Assembly (NCBI GenBank): GCA_023249715.1
Contig: JAHFCA010000058.1
Span: 1 to 8,044 of the forward strand
DNA length: 8,044 nucleotides
Origin: Elusimicrobiota bacterium
Lineage (GTDB): Bacteria > Elusimicrobiota > Elusimicrobia > 2-02-FULL-39-32
Direction: 5' to 3'
The notes under the pieces were generated by a model, which worked only from the letters and a program-made list of their open reading frames with translations, did not search any database and was not told the origin of the DNA. This document shows positions 1 through 6,882 of this stretch, piece by piece; the first letter of the stretch is position 1, and each line of letters opens with the position of its first letter. The position numbers were made by a program, and so were the translations under genes.

Positions 1-1498
1 AGCCATTTTCCAAAGAAGATAAAATTTCCGCTAGTATCGCTTCCAATTCCCCTTCCGGAATGAGCGCCGGAATTTCCATAACGCGAAAAGTCTTTTCCCC
101 AAAGAGATCTACTTCAAACCCCAATTTTTTAAACGTTTCCAACTGATTTTGAACCAGCTCCACCTGCGGCAATGTAACATTCCAATAGTAGGGAATTAAA
201 AGCGGTTGCGTTGGGACTTCCTGGCTCTCCGCAAGGACCTCTCTAAACTTTTCGTAGAGAATCCTCTCCGCCGCCGCATGTTGGTCCACAATCAGGAGGC
301 TCCCTTCCTGCTCGGCCAAAATGTAGAGCGCCTGAAACTGCGCCAGCACTTTCGCGGAAGTTTGGAGAGAGAGTGGATTTAGGGAGGAGGACTCTTTGTG
401 AACGACTTCATTAAGCCTCTGCGAGCCCAATAATCGTTCAGTGTTGGGCTCTAAGGTGAAACTCATTCTCTCTTTGACTCTCTCCTGAGAGAACACCCTT
501 GGCGCATTGGAGAGCTGCGCTCGTTTAGAGCGGATCTCTTGGATGAGCGCCTCATGAATTTGGGACTCGTTCCTAAAGCGCACCTCCCGCTTCGCCGGGT
601 GCGCGTTAAAATCTACCTGCGCGGGGTCTACTTCTAAATAAATGAGGCCCACGGGGTGGCGCCCCACGGGCAAACAATCTCGGTACGCTTCGTACAACGC
701 GTGAGTTAAAGATCGGGAAAAAATGGGGCGCTTGTTAATTAAGAAAATCTGGTTCGCTTTCGTCGTCTGGTGAAACTGCGGTTGAGAGACCCATCCGGAA
801 ATTTTTAGATAGGGATGGTGAAATTCTAAAGGAATTAAATTTTGTTCGGTAAAGGTTTCTCCCCACAAATCCCGAATCCGTTCTACGCTCTTTTGCCGCG
901 CGGGATAGGACTGCCCCCTTTTAGTCTCTTGGTTTTTAATTTCAAACCACACATTGGGGTGAGCCAAAGCCGCTTCCTCAAAAGCGCGCATAAGATGTTG
1001 GCGTTCCGCTCCGTCCGACTTTAAAAATTTTAATCGGGCGGGCGTATTAAAAAAAAGTTCTTTTACTTCTACTGTGGTTCCCACCGTTCGTCCGCACTCT
1101 TTTTGGGAGAGAATGCGCCCCGCTTCTATGTCGAGTTCGCTGCCCGCGCTTTCTCTTTTGGTGCGGGTGCTCAAAGTCATCTTAGACACTTGCGCAATGC
1201 TGGGGAGAGCTTCCCCCCGGAAGCCAAATGTGGAAAGGTTTTCTAAATCGAGAGCGGATTGAATTTTGGAGGTCGCGTGCCTGGATAAAGCTTGGGCTAC
1301 TTCTTGCGCGGGAATGCCCATGCCATTGTCGCTAATGCGGATTAACTCTTTGCCGCTTGCCAAAACTTCTAATGTAATGTGTGTGCTGGCTGCGTCTAAA
1401 GAATTTTCTAGGAGTTCTTTAACAATGCTGGCGGGCCGTTCTACTACTTCTCCCGCGGCGATTAAACGAATCACCTCTTCGGGAAGAATGCGAATCAT
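1..1498 (-). CDS. mutL: DNA mismatch repair protein MutL (C-terminus beyond window)
   Basis: MutL is the ATP-driven matchmaker of mismatch repair: it is recruited by mismatch-bound MutS and, in lineages without MutH, nicks the daughter strand itself. The frame is open from ATG at 1498 to the window edge, giving 499 residues, and I saw no stop or frameshift where I translated it. The N-terminal GHKL ATPase motifs are all visible: ELLENSLDA near residue 40, DNGMGIP near 80, FGFRGEALPSI near 115, and later NTPARLKF and FLINKRPI. The C-terminal domain carries DQHAAAERILYE (residues 405-416), which fits the DQHA(X)2E(X)4E metal-binding endonuclease motif. The start overlaps the pilZ stop as ATGA and has no clear Shine-Dalgarno, so translation probably depends on coupling. 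The final part, including any late zinc-site motifs, lies outside the window. Identification is secure from the motifs. Confidence 0.97.
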   Translation of the reverse strand, partial: MIRILPEEVIRLIAAGEVVERPASIVKELLENSLDAASTHITLEVLASGKELIRISDNGMGIPAQEVAQALSRHATSKIQSALDLENLSTFGFRGEALPSIAQVSKMTLSTRTKRESAGSELDIEAGRILSQKECGRTVGTTVEVKELFFNTPARLKFLKSDGAERQHLMRAFEEAALAHPNVWFEIKNQETKRGQSYPARQKSVERIRDLWGETFTEQNLIPLEFHHPYLKISGWVSQPQFHQTTKANQIFLINKRPIFSRSLTHALYEAYRDCLPVGRHPVGLIYLEVDPAQVDFNAHPAKREVRFRNESQIHEALIQEIRSKRAQLSNAPRVFSQERVKERMSFTLEPNTERLLGSQRLNEVVHKESSSLNPLSLQTSAKVLAQFQALYILAEQEGSLLIVDQHAAAERILYEKFREVLAESQEVPTQPLLIPYYWNVTLPQVELVQNQLETFKKLGFEVDLFGEKTFRVMEIPALIPEGELEAILAEILSSLENG

Positions 1499-1983
1499 TT
1501 TTTAGATGCTTTTTCTTTTAGTTTGGCGGATTTTTCGCAGAGGTTCCAATAGGAACATTCTTTAAAGCAAACATCGGGCAGGCTCATTTGGAGTTTTGTT
1601 TCGCAGATGCTCCAATCCTCCGCCATGCGGTTAATTTGGTGAGCATGTTGGGGCTTAATTTTAGTGAAAGCAAGCCCCAAAAACCATTCGTCGTTGGAGT
1701 GGTGGAGTTTTGCTTTGTCCCCTTTTTGAATGCGGACAATTTTCCCTTCTATAGTCTGGCTAATGGATGCGGGAAGTTTTAGGTCGAGAACAAACTTTAT
1801 CCCTTCTTGTAATTGCGAGGCTTGGTCCCCCAATGTTAACATTTTCATGCCGCCGGCGGAGAGGTTTAAAATAAATCCGGGTAAGGAATACGATTTATGA
1901 TTATGGAGAACATTCAGCAAAACGGGTTCTCCTACGTTTTGCATGACTGGAAATCGAATATCTTTTCTGCGGTCTTCTATCAT
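1495..1983 (-). CDS. PilZ-domain (c-di-GMP-binding) protein with four-cysteine tail
   Basis: This is a 162-residue PilZ protein, predicted to be cytoplasmic since it shows no signal peptide or membrane segment. Both c-di-GMP contact motifs are visible: the RxxxR arginines at R6 and R10 (DRRKDIR), and N40-L-S42-A-G-G45, matching (D/N)xSxxG. The beta-barrel part runs to about residue 107. After it comes a tail with cysteines C127, C139, C143 and C149 (spacing C-x11-C-x3-C-x5-C) and a basic lysine-rich end. Four clustered cysteines suggest a metal or Fe-S site, but I do not recognise the module. Start ATG overlaps the mutS stop (ATGA), and its own stop overlaps the mutL start in the same way, so expression follows mutS and mutL. 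The partner or output is unknown, and a role in mismatch repair is only suggested by position. Confidence 0.9.
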   Translation of the reverse strand: MIEDRRKDIRFPVMQNVGEPVLLNVLHNHKSYSLPGFILNLSAGGMKMLTLGDQASQLQEGIKFVLDLKLPASISQTIEGKIVRIQKGDKAKLHHSNDEWFLGLAFTKIKPQHAHQINRMAEDWSICETKLQMSLPDVCFKECSYWNLCEKSAKLKEKASKK

Positions 1984-4394
1984 TTAAATAGTTCTGTTTG
2001 AGGGTTCTCCTCGCTACGGTTTAATTCTAACAAAGTCTTATGTTCCAATTCCAGTCCCTCTAAGATTTTTTTTGCGTTTTGAATCACTTCCAGAGGCAGT
2101 CCCGCCAATTGCGCCACGTGGATGCCGTAAGAACGGTCCGCCGTCCCCGGGCTGATTTTATGAAGGAAGATCACAGTATCTTTGTACTCTTTCGCTTCCA
2201 CATTGTAATTTTTTACCTTCTCTAAAATTTGAGAGAGCTGCGTCAGTTCAAAATAGTGCGTGGCAAAAAGAACTTTCCCCTTCTTCTTGGCTAAATATTC
2301 AATGACCGACCAGGCGATAGAGATGCCGTCGTAGGTGGAGGTGCCGCGCCCCACTTCATCTAAGATAATTAAACTTTTATCCGTAGCCTGTTTTAGAATT
2401 TTAGAAGTTTCCGCCATCTCTACCATAAATGTGGATTGCCCCTGAGCAAGGCGGTCGCCCGAGCCAATGCGGGTAAAAATTCTATCCACCAAAGAAAGTT
2501 TCGCTTCTGCCGCGCTCACATAGCAGCCGATCTGGGCCATAAAAAGAATAAGGGCTACTTGCCTGAGGTACGTGGATTTTCCCGCCATGTTCGGGCCGGT
2601 TAGGATAATAATTTGCTGGTCGACAGAATTTAACTGCGTATTGTTGGGAACAAATGTTCCTAGAGGTAATGACTCCTTTACCACCGGGTGCCACCCTTCT
2701 TTAATTACAATTTCATCATTGCTTGTCCATTGCGGTTGAGTGAGTCCGCGCATTTCGGCTACTTCCGCAAAGGCCATTAAACAATCCAGTTCCGCCACGT
2801 TTTGGGCGAGGGCGCGGATGAGGCTGCTTTCTGTTTTTAAAGAATCTAAAACTTTTTGGTAGAGCGCTTTTTCTATTCTTAGGGATTGTTCCTGAGCTCC
2901 CAAAATTTTTCCTTCTAAATTTTTGAGCTCTTCGCTTATAAATCTTTCAGTATTGATGAGGGTTTGCTTTCTGTGCCAATGGCCGGGCACTTTAGAGAGT
3001 TGGGCTTTGGTCACTTCTAAATAGTAGCCAAAGACGGAAGTATAGCCTAAGCGCAAGGTGGAGATAGACGTTTGCTCTCTCTCTTTTTCTTCCAACTGCT
3101 CTAGCCAGCGGTTCCCTTCTTTTAAAGTTTTTCTTTTTTCGTCGAGGTCGGCGTCGACACTGTCTTTAATTGCGCCCCCGTTCTCCAATGTGGCCGGCGC
3201 TTCTTCTACAATGGAATTTTCTATGGTTTGAATGACGCGCGACATATCCTCATTCCCGCGAAAAAAATTCGCGACTGTCACCCATGGTTTCATTTGTTCT
3301 ATCTTCACCAGAGAATTTTTTAGGTGGACCAATTCCCTCGGGGTGGCTCTATCGGTTACTATGCGGCTTAGAATTCTTTCTAAATCCGCGCAGTTTTTTA
3401 GGGCCGCGCGCGCAGTTTGCCTTAACGTTCCCTCTTCCACAAAAAATGTCACGGCGGAATTACGCGCTTTAATTTTTTCTAATTGCAGCAACGGTTTCGT
3501 GAGCCACTGCCGCAGCCTGCGTCCCCCCATGGGCGTCAGGGTTTGATCTAAAAATTCCAGAAGGGTTTTGGAAGCGCTCCCATTCGCGCTGTTTTTTAAT
3601 ATTTCCAAATTTTCCAGAGTTTCAGCGTCTAAGACCATAAACTCTTTTTGGTTCACCCACTCCGGGCTCTTGAGATGGTTAAGAAATTCCGGGTTGGTTC
3701 TCTCTAAATAGCGCAAAATCATTTCTGCGGAGCTTTTGGCTAGAGAAAAATTGTTAAGGGTTTCCCCCGCTTCGTCTAAGATTTTAGAAATGGAAACCGC
3801 GCCCGATTCCCGCGGGTTTAAAATTTGGTTGGGGATAAATTTAAGCGCTTCGTCTAGAGTTTTGTTGGTTGCGGATAAAAGCAGCTCCGCGGGGTTTAAG
3901 TGGGAAATTTCGTTGAGGCAGTCGCTTAAATTTTCTCCGCACGCATTTTGAGCGCACCTAAATTCTCCGGTGGAAACATCGAGGTAGGCGAGGCCAAATT
4001 CCAGGAACCCTTCCGAAAAATAGACCGCCACCAAATAGTTGTTGCATTTTTCCGTGAGCAGGTGGTCTTCTATGAGGGTGCCGTTGGAGATCACGCGCGT
4101 TACGCCGCGTTTAACCAGACCTTTCGCCGCAGAGGGTTCTTCCAGCTGTTCGGCAATGGCGATGCGGTGCCCCTTCTTTAAAAGTTTAGCCATGTAACGG
4201 TCGGCCGCATGGTAGGGCACGCCGCACATGGGCACCTTTTGCCTATGGGTGAGCGCCACTTCCAAAATGGGCGCCGCTTTTAGGGCGTCTTCGCCAAACA
4301 TTTCATAAAAATCTCCCAGGCGGAAAAAAACAATTTCCCGAGGGTGTCTAAGCTTTAAATTTTCATACTGTTGCATTAACGGCGTGTCAGCCAT
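1980..4394 (-). CDS. mutS: DNA mismatch repair ATPase MutS
   Basis: MutS recognises base mismatches and small loops, then recruits MutL. The product is 804 residues. The mismatch-binding domain opens with GDFYEMF, where F29 and E31 form the F-x-E wedge. Connector and lever/clamp regions follow. The ABC ATPase near the C-terminus has Walker A GPNMAGKST (residues 600-608), the signature-like region RIGSGDRLAQGQSTFMVEM, and Walker B with D679/E680 in LDEVGRGTSTYDG, then ATHYFEL. The protein ends QTELFK; QTELF (799-803) fits the QxxLF sliding-clamp-binding pentamer. It is about 50 residues shorter than the 853-residue E. coli MutS, and the large C-terminal tetramerisation domain appears absent. 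It overlaps the transglycosylase gene by 8 bases upstream and pilZ by 4 downstream. All key residues look intact, so an active protein is expected. Confidence 0.98.
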   Translation of the reverse strand: MADTPLMQQYENLKLRHPREIVFFRLGDFYEMFGEDALKAAPILEVALTHRQKVPMCGVPYHAADRYMAKLLKKGHRIAIAEQLEEPSAAKGLVKRGVTRVISNGTLIEDHLLTEKCNNYLVAVYFSEGFLEFGLAYLDVSTGEFRCAQNACGENLSDCLNEISHLNPAELLLSATNKTLDEALKFIPNQILNPRESGAVSISKILDEAGETLNNFSLAKSSAEMILRYLERTNPEFLNHLKSPEWVNQKEFMVLDAETLENLEILKNSANGSASKTLLEFLDQTLTPMGGRRLRQWLTKPLLQLEKIKARNSAVTFFVEEGTLRQTARAALKNCADLERILSRIVTDRATPRELVHLKNSLVKIEQMKPWVTVANFFRGNEDMSRVIQTIENSIVEEAPATLENGGAIKDSVDADLDEKRKTLKEGNRWLEQLEEKEREQTSISTLRLGYTSVFGYYLEVTKAQLSKVPGHWHRKQTLINTERFISEELKNLEGKILGAQEQSLRIEKALYQKVLDSLKTESSLIRALAQNVAELDCLMAFAEVAEMRGLTQPQWTSNDEIVIKEGWHPVVKESLPLGTFVPNNTQLNSVDQQIIILTGPNMAGKSTYLRQVALILFMAQIGCYVSAAEAKLSLVDRIFTRIGSGDRLAQGQSTFMVEMAETSKILKQATDKSLIILDEVGRGTSTYDGISIAWSVIEYLAKKKGKVLFATHYFELTQLSQILEKVKNYNVEAKEYKDTVIFLHKISPGTADRSYGIHVAQLAGLPLEVIQNAKKILEGLELEHKTLLELNRSEENPQTELFK

Positions 4395-5004
4395 TTTTGG
4401 GTTCCTGCTTTTTTACCGCTTTTTTAAATAAGGCGGAGCGAATCTTCTGTAACCTTTTTAATTGTTTTTGAGTGGTTAAAACATCTTCCACAAAATTTCT
4501 CGTCTCTTTAAATTCAATTTGGTTCATCTCTAAGGTTTTTGTTTTATGTAATTTTAACCAATCTTTAACATTTTTTTTGCCGGCGTTGTAGGCGGCTAAG
4601 GCGGCCACCGTGTCCTGGCCAAATTCTTTATGTAATTTGGCGAGATAATAGGTTCCGAATTGTATGTTTATTTTGGGATCTTCTAAATCCTGGGTTTTAA
4701 AATCTTTTATATTCAGTTCTCTGGCGATCTCTTTGGCAGTGGCGGGCAGGAGCTGCATTAAGCCGATCGCCCCGCGGGAAGATTTAGCTTTTTTAAAAAA
4801 GTGAGATTCCGTTTTTATGAGGGCGAGGATCAGGAGCGGGTCTTCTTTATAAGCATTAGAGTATTGATAGACGGTGTCTTTGTGGAATACGGGGTGGAGA
4901 AGCGCCTCGATGGTCCGAATTCCGCTCGGCAAGTCCCCCTGTTTATGGAACCAGCCCAATGTGAGTGTAACCCCTAAAATAAACGCTAAGAGGAAGCGGA
5001 ACAT
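4387..5004 (-). CDS. Membrane-anchored lytic transglycosylase (Slt-type SLT domain)
   Basis: This is a 205-residue lytic murein transglycosylase, expected to cleave the MurNAc-GlcNAc bond of peptidoglycan non-hydrolytically in the periplasm. The N-terminus (about residues 3-18) is a hydrophobic stretch with no clear cleavage site, so it may be an anchor rather than a cleaved signal. The SLT catalytic domain follows: KTESHF with catalytic Glu66, GAIGLMQLLPATA (78-90), AAYNAG (137-142) and the ETRNFV motif near 167-172. The C-terminus is very basic (many Lys/Arg). The gene starts inside the end of miaB (19-base overlap) and ends inside the start of mutS (8-base overlap), which places it in the operon although its wall-turnover role has no obvious link to the neighbours. 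The ATG is preceded only by a weak AAAAAAGA, consistent with coupled translation. No specific Slt/MltC-type name can be assigned. Confidence 0.93.
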   Translation of the reverse strand: MFRFLLAFILGVTLTLGWFHKQGDLPSGIRTIEALLHPVFHKDTVYQYSNAYKEDPLLILALIKTESHFFKKAKSSRGAIGLMQLLPATAKEIARELNIKDFKTQDLEDPKINIQFGTYYLAKLHKEFGQDTVAALAAYNAGKKNVKDWLKLHKTKTLEMNQIEFKETRNFVEDVLTTQKQLKRLQKIRSALFKKAVKKQEPKNG

Positions 5005-6164
5005 TCTTTTTTAGTTTCTAACTTTTTTAGTAATTGGGCCAGTCTGTCTTCTTTTACCGCTTGCGGCACAGTGTCATTAAACGCGTGGGATTCGGTTCCC
5101 GGCCGCGGAGAATATTTAAAGCAGTAGGCCAAACTAAAGGGTACCCGTTCCGCGAGGTCGAGGGTTAAATTGAAATCTTCGTCCGTCTCGTTGGGGAAGC
5201 CCACGATAAAATCGGTGCTGAGTTGCAAATCCTTTTTCGCCGCCGATAATTTTTTGTGGAGCTCAATATATTCTTCGCGCGTGTAATTTCTTTTCATCCG
5301 TTTTAAAACGGGATTGGAGCCGGATTGCACCGGAAGGTGAATTTGAGAAGAAATTTTTTTACTCGCCGCAATGGTGGCGATTAACTTGTCCGACATATAG
5401 TGGGGGTGCGGGCTCATAAATTTTATGGATGAGATCCCCTTAATTTTTTCTACGTCGGTTAAAAGATCCGAAAAATCGTAGAAATTAGGGACAGCGCCCA
5501 ATTTTTCTGGAGAATAGGGGGCTGTCCCTAATTTATGCCAATAAGAGTTCACAGTCTGGCCAAGCAGCATTAGCTCTTTAGCGCCTGCCGCCGCTTTGTC
5601 TTCGATCTCTTTTAAAATTATAGATTTATCCCTATAAATTTCCCGGCCGCGCACGCTGGGCACAATGCAATAGCTGCAGGAATAGTTGCAGCCCCGCATA
5701 ATGGTAACAAATGCGGTCGTCTCTTCTTGCCCCAAGAGGAGCGGTTTGCCAACGTTCCGCAAATCCCCGGCGCCAAAGGATATTTCACTCTCTTCAAACC
5801 AGTTGTAATCCTTACCCAATATTGAATCTAACAATCGCGGAAACTCCTCTATACTCTTTGCCCCCGCCACTAAATCTATGTGGTTAAACCGATGGCGCAG
5901 ATTTTTCTTTAACCTTTCCGCCGCGCAGCCCGCCACAATAATTTTTCTGGGATTTTTCTTCTCTTTCCATGCCCGCAACCGCCCAATGTAGGAAAGCGCC
6001 CTCTGTTCGGCATGCTGCCGCACGGTGCAGGTGTTTAAAACTAGGACGTCCGCATCCTCCGGGCTAGCCGTGGCGCTGAGTCCCCGGGCTTGGAGATGGC
6101 CCGCCATCTCCTGGGAATCCGCCTCGTTCATTTGGCAGCCAAACGTCTGTATAAAAAACTTCAT
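4986..6164 (-). CDS. miaB: tRNA-2-methylthio-N6-isopentenyladenosine synthase MiaB, lacking TRAM domain
   Basis: MiaB is a radical-SAM methylthiotransferase that adds a methylthio group to C2 of i6A37 in tRNA. From ATG 6164 the protein has 392 residues. The N-terminal cluster cysteines are C10 (FGCQMN), C46 (NTCTVR) and C80 (AGCAAE). The radical-SAM motif is C159-x3-C163-x2-C166, and LLGQTVNSY (200-208) separates it from RimO and MtaB. I chose ATG 6164 over the upstream in-frame ATG at 6200. It opens with the family-typical MKFFIQTFGCQMN and has an AGG seven bases upstream, whereas 6200 has no ribosome site and would add 12 atypical residues. Two oddities: the protein stops right after the radical-SAM domain at DRLAQLLKKLETKK, so the usual RNA-binding TRAM domain is missing, and residues 211-228 are encoded by an inserted palindrome. 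It is the first gene of the operon. Confidence 0.95.
   Translation of the reverse strand: MKFFIQTFGCQMNEADSQEMAGHLQARGLSATASPEDADVLVLNTCTVRQHAEQRALSYIGRLRAWKEKKNPRKIIVAGCAAERLKKNLRHRFNHIDLVAGAKSIEEFPRLLDSILGKDYNWFEESEISFGAGDLRNVGKPLLLGQEETTAFVTIMRGCNYSCSYCIVPSVRGREIYRDKSIILKEIEDKAAAGAKELMLLGQTVNSYWHKLGTAPYSPEKLGAVPNFYDFSDLLTDVEKIKGISSIKFMSPHPHYMSDKLIATIAASKKISSQIHLPVQSGSNPVLKRMKRNYTREEYIELHKKLSAAKKDLQLSTDFIVGFPNETDEDFNLTLDLAERVPFSLAYCFKYSPRPGTESHAFNDTVPQAVKEDRLAQLLKKLETKKECSASS
5482..5534. repeat. REP-like palindromic element inside miaB
   Basis: Two 18-base arms, 5482-5499 and 5517-5534, are reverse complements of each other except at one pair (5496/5520). They surround a 17-base loop that contains a smaller TTCT-GG-AGAA palindrome. 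The core is AATTAGGGACAGC facing GCTGTCCCTAATT. This form resembles the short GGGACAG/CTGTCCC interspersed palindromes scattered in some bacterial genomes, which are often mobilised by REP-associated Y1 transposases. It lies entirely within miaB and is read through in frame as residues K211-F228. That is a variable spot in MiaB, between the VNSY motif and the conserved F-x-DLL helix. No other copy occurs in this window, so the assignment to a dispersed family is inference. Confidence 0.75.
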
Positions 6165-6218
6165 ATTTAAACCTAATTTTACCTTATTTAAGCTCACCAT
6201 ACTTCGAAGTTACGTTAA
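6165..6218 (-). promoter_or_regulatory. miaB operon leader with ribosome-binding site
   Basis: This short stretch precedes miaB. On the minus strand an AGG (6174-6172) sits seven bases before ATG 6164 and supports that start. A second AAGG lies further upstream at 6185-6182. A perfect 10-base palindrome ACTTCGAAGT occupies 6201-6210 and could be an operator, though a palindrome this short may be chance. I see no convincing -10/-35 pair for miaB, so its promoter is unassigned and may lie within or beyond the adjacent 33-base repeat. Confidence 0.35.
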
Positions 6219-6247
6219 ACTATTCTCAAACTTTTTGTAACGAATTT
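6215..6247. repeat. 33-base direct repeat, copy 1
   Basis: This sequence begins TTAAACTATTCTC and continues through AAACTTTTTGTAACGAATTT. It recurs at 6879-6911 in the same orientation with a single difference (A at 6222 against T at 6886), and its last 25 bases are identical. The start-to-start distance is 664 bases. The segment between the copies holds the HigBA-like remnant pair. This copy sits in the divergent region between miaB and the toxin remnant and contains one TTTGTAAC (6234-6241). It could be an insertion-site duplication or a duplicated promoter region. Confidence 0.9.
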
Positions 6248-6263
6248 TCCTTTAAGGAGAGTC

Positions 6264-6476
6264 AAAGTTCAAGAGAGAGGAACGTTATACATACTATTGA
6301 CAAGCGGACTTTTTGAATTAAGATGGAAAAATGGTCTGAGGGTCTATTACTCTCGAAAAAGAATTAAAGACATAGACACAATCGTTCTTTGGGGAGGATT
6401 TAAAGGAACACAAAAATCCGATATATCTAAAGCGCGTAAGCTAAAGGCAAGGTATGAATATGAGCTTGAAAAATAA
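6264..6476 (+). pseudogene. Truncated HigB/RelE-like toxin (addiction-module killer protein family)
   Basis: The frame is open from 6219 to TAA at 6474-6476 but has no ATG or GTG start; the only near-start is TTG at 6297. The readable part from about 6273 runs ERGTLY, then GLFELRWKNGLRVYYSRKR, TIVLWGGFKGTQKSDI and SKARKLKARYE. This is the C-terminal half of RelE-fold toxins of the 'putative addiction module killer protein' type, with the usual order ELR, G-x-R-V-Y-Y, GG-x-K-x-TQ, DI-x-KA. Such toxins normally have about 40 more N-terminal residues. A strong AAGGAG (6254-6259) stands upstream with no start codon at the right distance, as if the start and N-terminal part had been deleted. The end overlaps the antitoxin gene by 23 bases, which fits a HigBA-type toxin-first order. 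I judge it inactive; translation from a rare start is possible but would give only a fragment. Confidence 0.7.
6297..6324 (+). promoter_or_regulatory. Possible promoter within toxin remnant driving the antitoxin
   Basis: TTGACA (6297-6302) is a perfect -35 hexamer. With a 16-base spacer it is followed by TAAGAT (6319-6324), which matches four of six -10 positions. It would give a transcript starting near 6331 and carrying the antitoxin gene. An internal antitoxin promoter is known from some toxin-first modules. The weak -10 and position inside coding sequence make this tentative. Confidence 0.25.
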
Positions 6477-6768
6477 TAAAAAACATAAATTAATGGAACA
6501 TGACACATCGATTACTCTGAGTAACCCTAGATTAGTATTTAAGACTTTTATGGAATGTTTAGAAGAGGGAGACTCTCAATCTGCGCGAGAAGTCTTGGCA
6601 GCAAGCTTACGCTACTTAAGCAAATCACAACTTGAAAAACATTATCATATCCCACGCAGAACAACTTATAACCTCCTGAGTGGTAAAGTTGTGCCTTCTT
6701 TAGATTTAGTGGCTAAAGTTTGTCAGGCAATCCGTCATGAATATGGAAGAGCTAAGTCCTCCATATAA
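6454..6768 (+). CDS. HigA-like helix-turn-helix antitoxin
   Basis: This 104-residue protein has an N-terminal lead (F32MECLEEGD) and a C-terminal helix-turn-helix. The pattern SKSQLEKHYHIPRRTTYNLL followed by SG, PSLDLVAKV and QAI spans about residues 56-93. That layout matches antidotes of the HigA-like 'putative addiction module antidote' type, in which the HTH both neutralises the toxin partner and represses the operon. ATG 6454 has AAAGG (6443-6447) six bases upstream. ATG 6460 is an alternative start only two codons later. The gene overlaps the end of the toxin remnant by 23 bases, which supports an original toxin-antitoxin pair. The reading frame looks intact although its toxin is broken, so it is now probably a solitary regulator. 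The base composition is more AT-rich than the neighbouring operon. Confidence 0.8.
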   Translation: MNMSLKNNKKHKLMEHDTSITLSNPRLVFKTFMECLEEGDSQSAREVLAASLRYLSKSQLEKHYHIPRRTTYNLLSGKVVPSLDLVAKVCQAIRHEYGRAKSSI

Positions 6769-6857
6769 AAATCTTTACAATAACTTTAGATAATGTTAAA
6801 TCATACAGGTTTTATGCTTGGTTTTCGAAGAGTTGGATCATAGAATAATACGCATAC

Positions 6858-6882
6858 TTAAGATTATACGGATAATCCTTAA
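6858..6882. other. AT-rich imperfect hairpin in the gap after the antitoxin gene
   Basis: TTAAGATTAT (6858-6867) pairs with ATAATCCTTAA (6872-6882) across an ACGG loop with one unpaired C. The hairpin lies about 90 bases after the antitoxin stop and just before repeat copy 2, whose CTTTTT tract lies 13 bases further on. It could be a weak terminator or an operator for the downstream promoter; the stem is too AT-rich and too far from the T run for a confident terminator call. The remainder of 6769-6857 shows no gene or recognisable signal. Confidence 0.3.

Noticed and set aside
842..1505. Open frames on the plus strand at 842-1024, 1074-1262 and 1266-1505
   Set aside because: They are antisense to the motif-rich mutL frame and encode nothing recognisable.
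2482..2694. Minus-strand 70-codon frame
   Set aside because: It lies in another frame within the mutS ATPase region and is a shadow.
3232..4181. Several plus-strand frames opposite mutS (3232-3546, 3284-3472, 3736-3951, 3948-4181)
   Set aside because: They are antisense shadows of mutS with no family resemblance.
5482..5534. Rho-independent terminator within miaB
   Set aside because: The hairpin is strong but has no following T tract on either strand and lies mid-gene; a palindromic repeat explains it better.
6165..6200. Upstream in-frame ATG at 6200 as the miaB start
   Set aside because: It has no Shine-Dalgarno and would add 12 residues not typical of MiaB; ATG 6164 has AGG at seven bases and the usual MKxFIxTFGCQMN opening.
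6025..6240. Plus-strand 71-codon frame across the miaB start
   Set aside because: It is antisense to the conserved MiaB N-terminus and has no ribosome site or recognisable motif.
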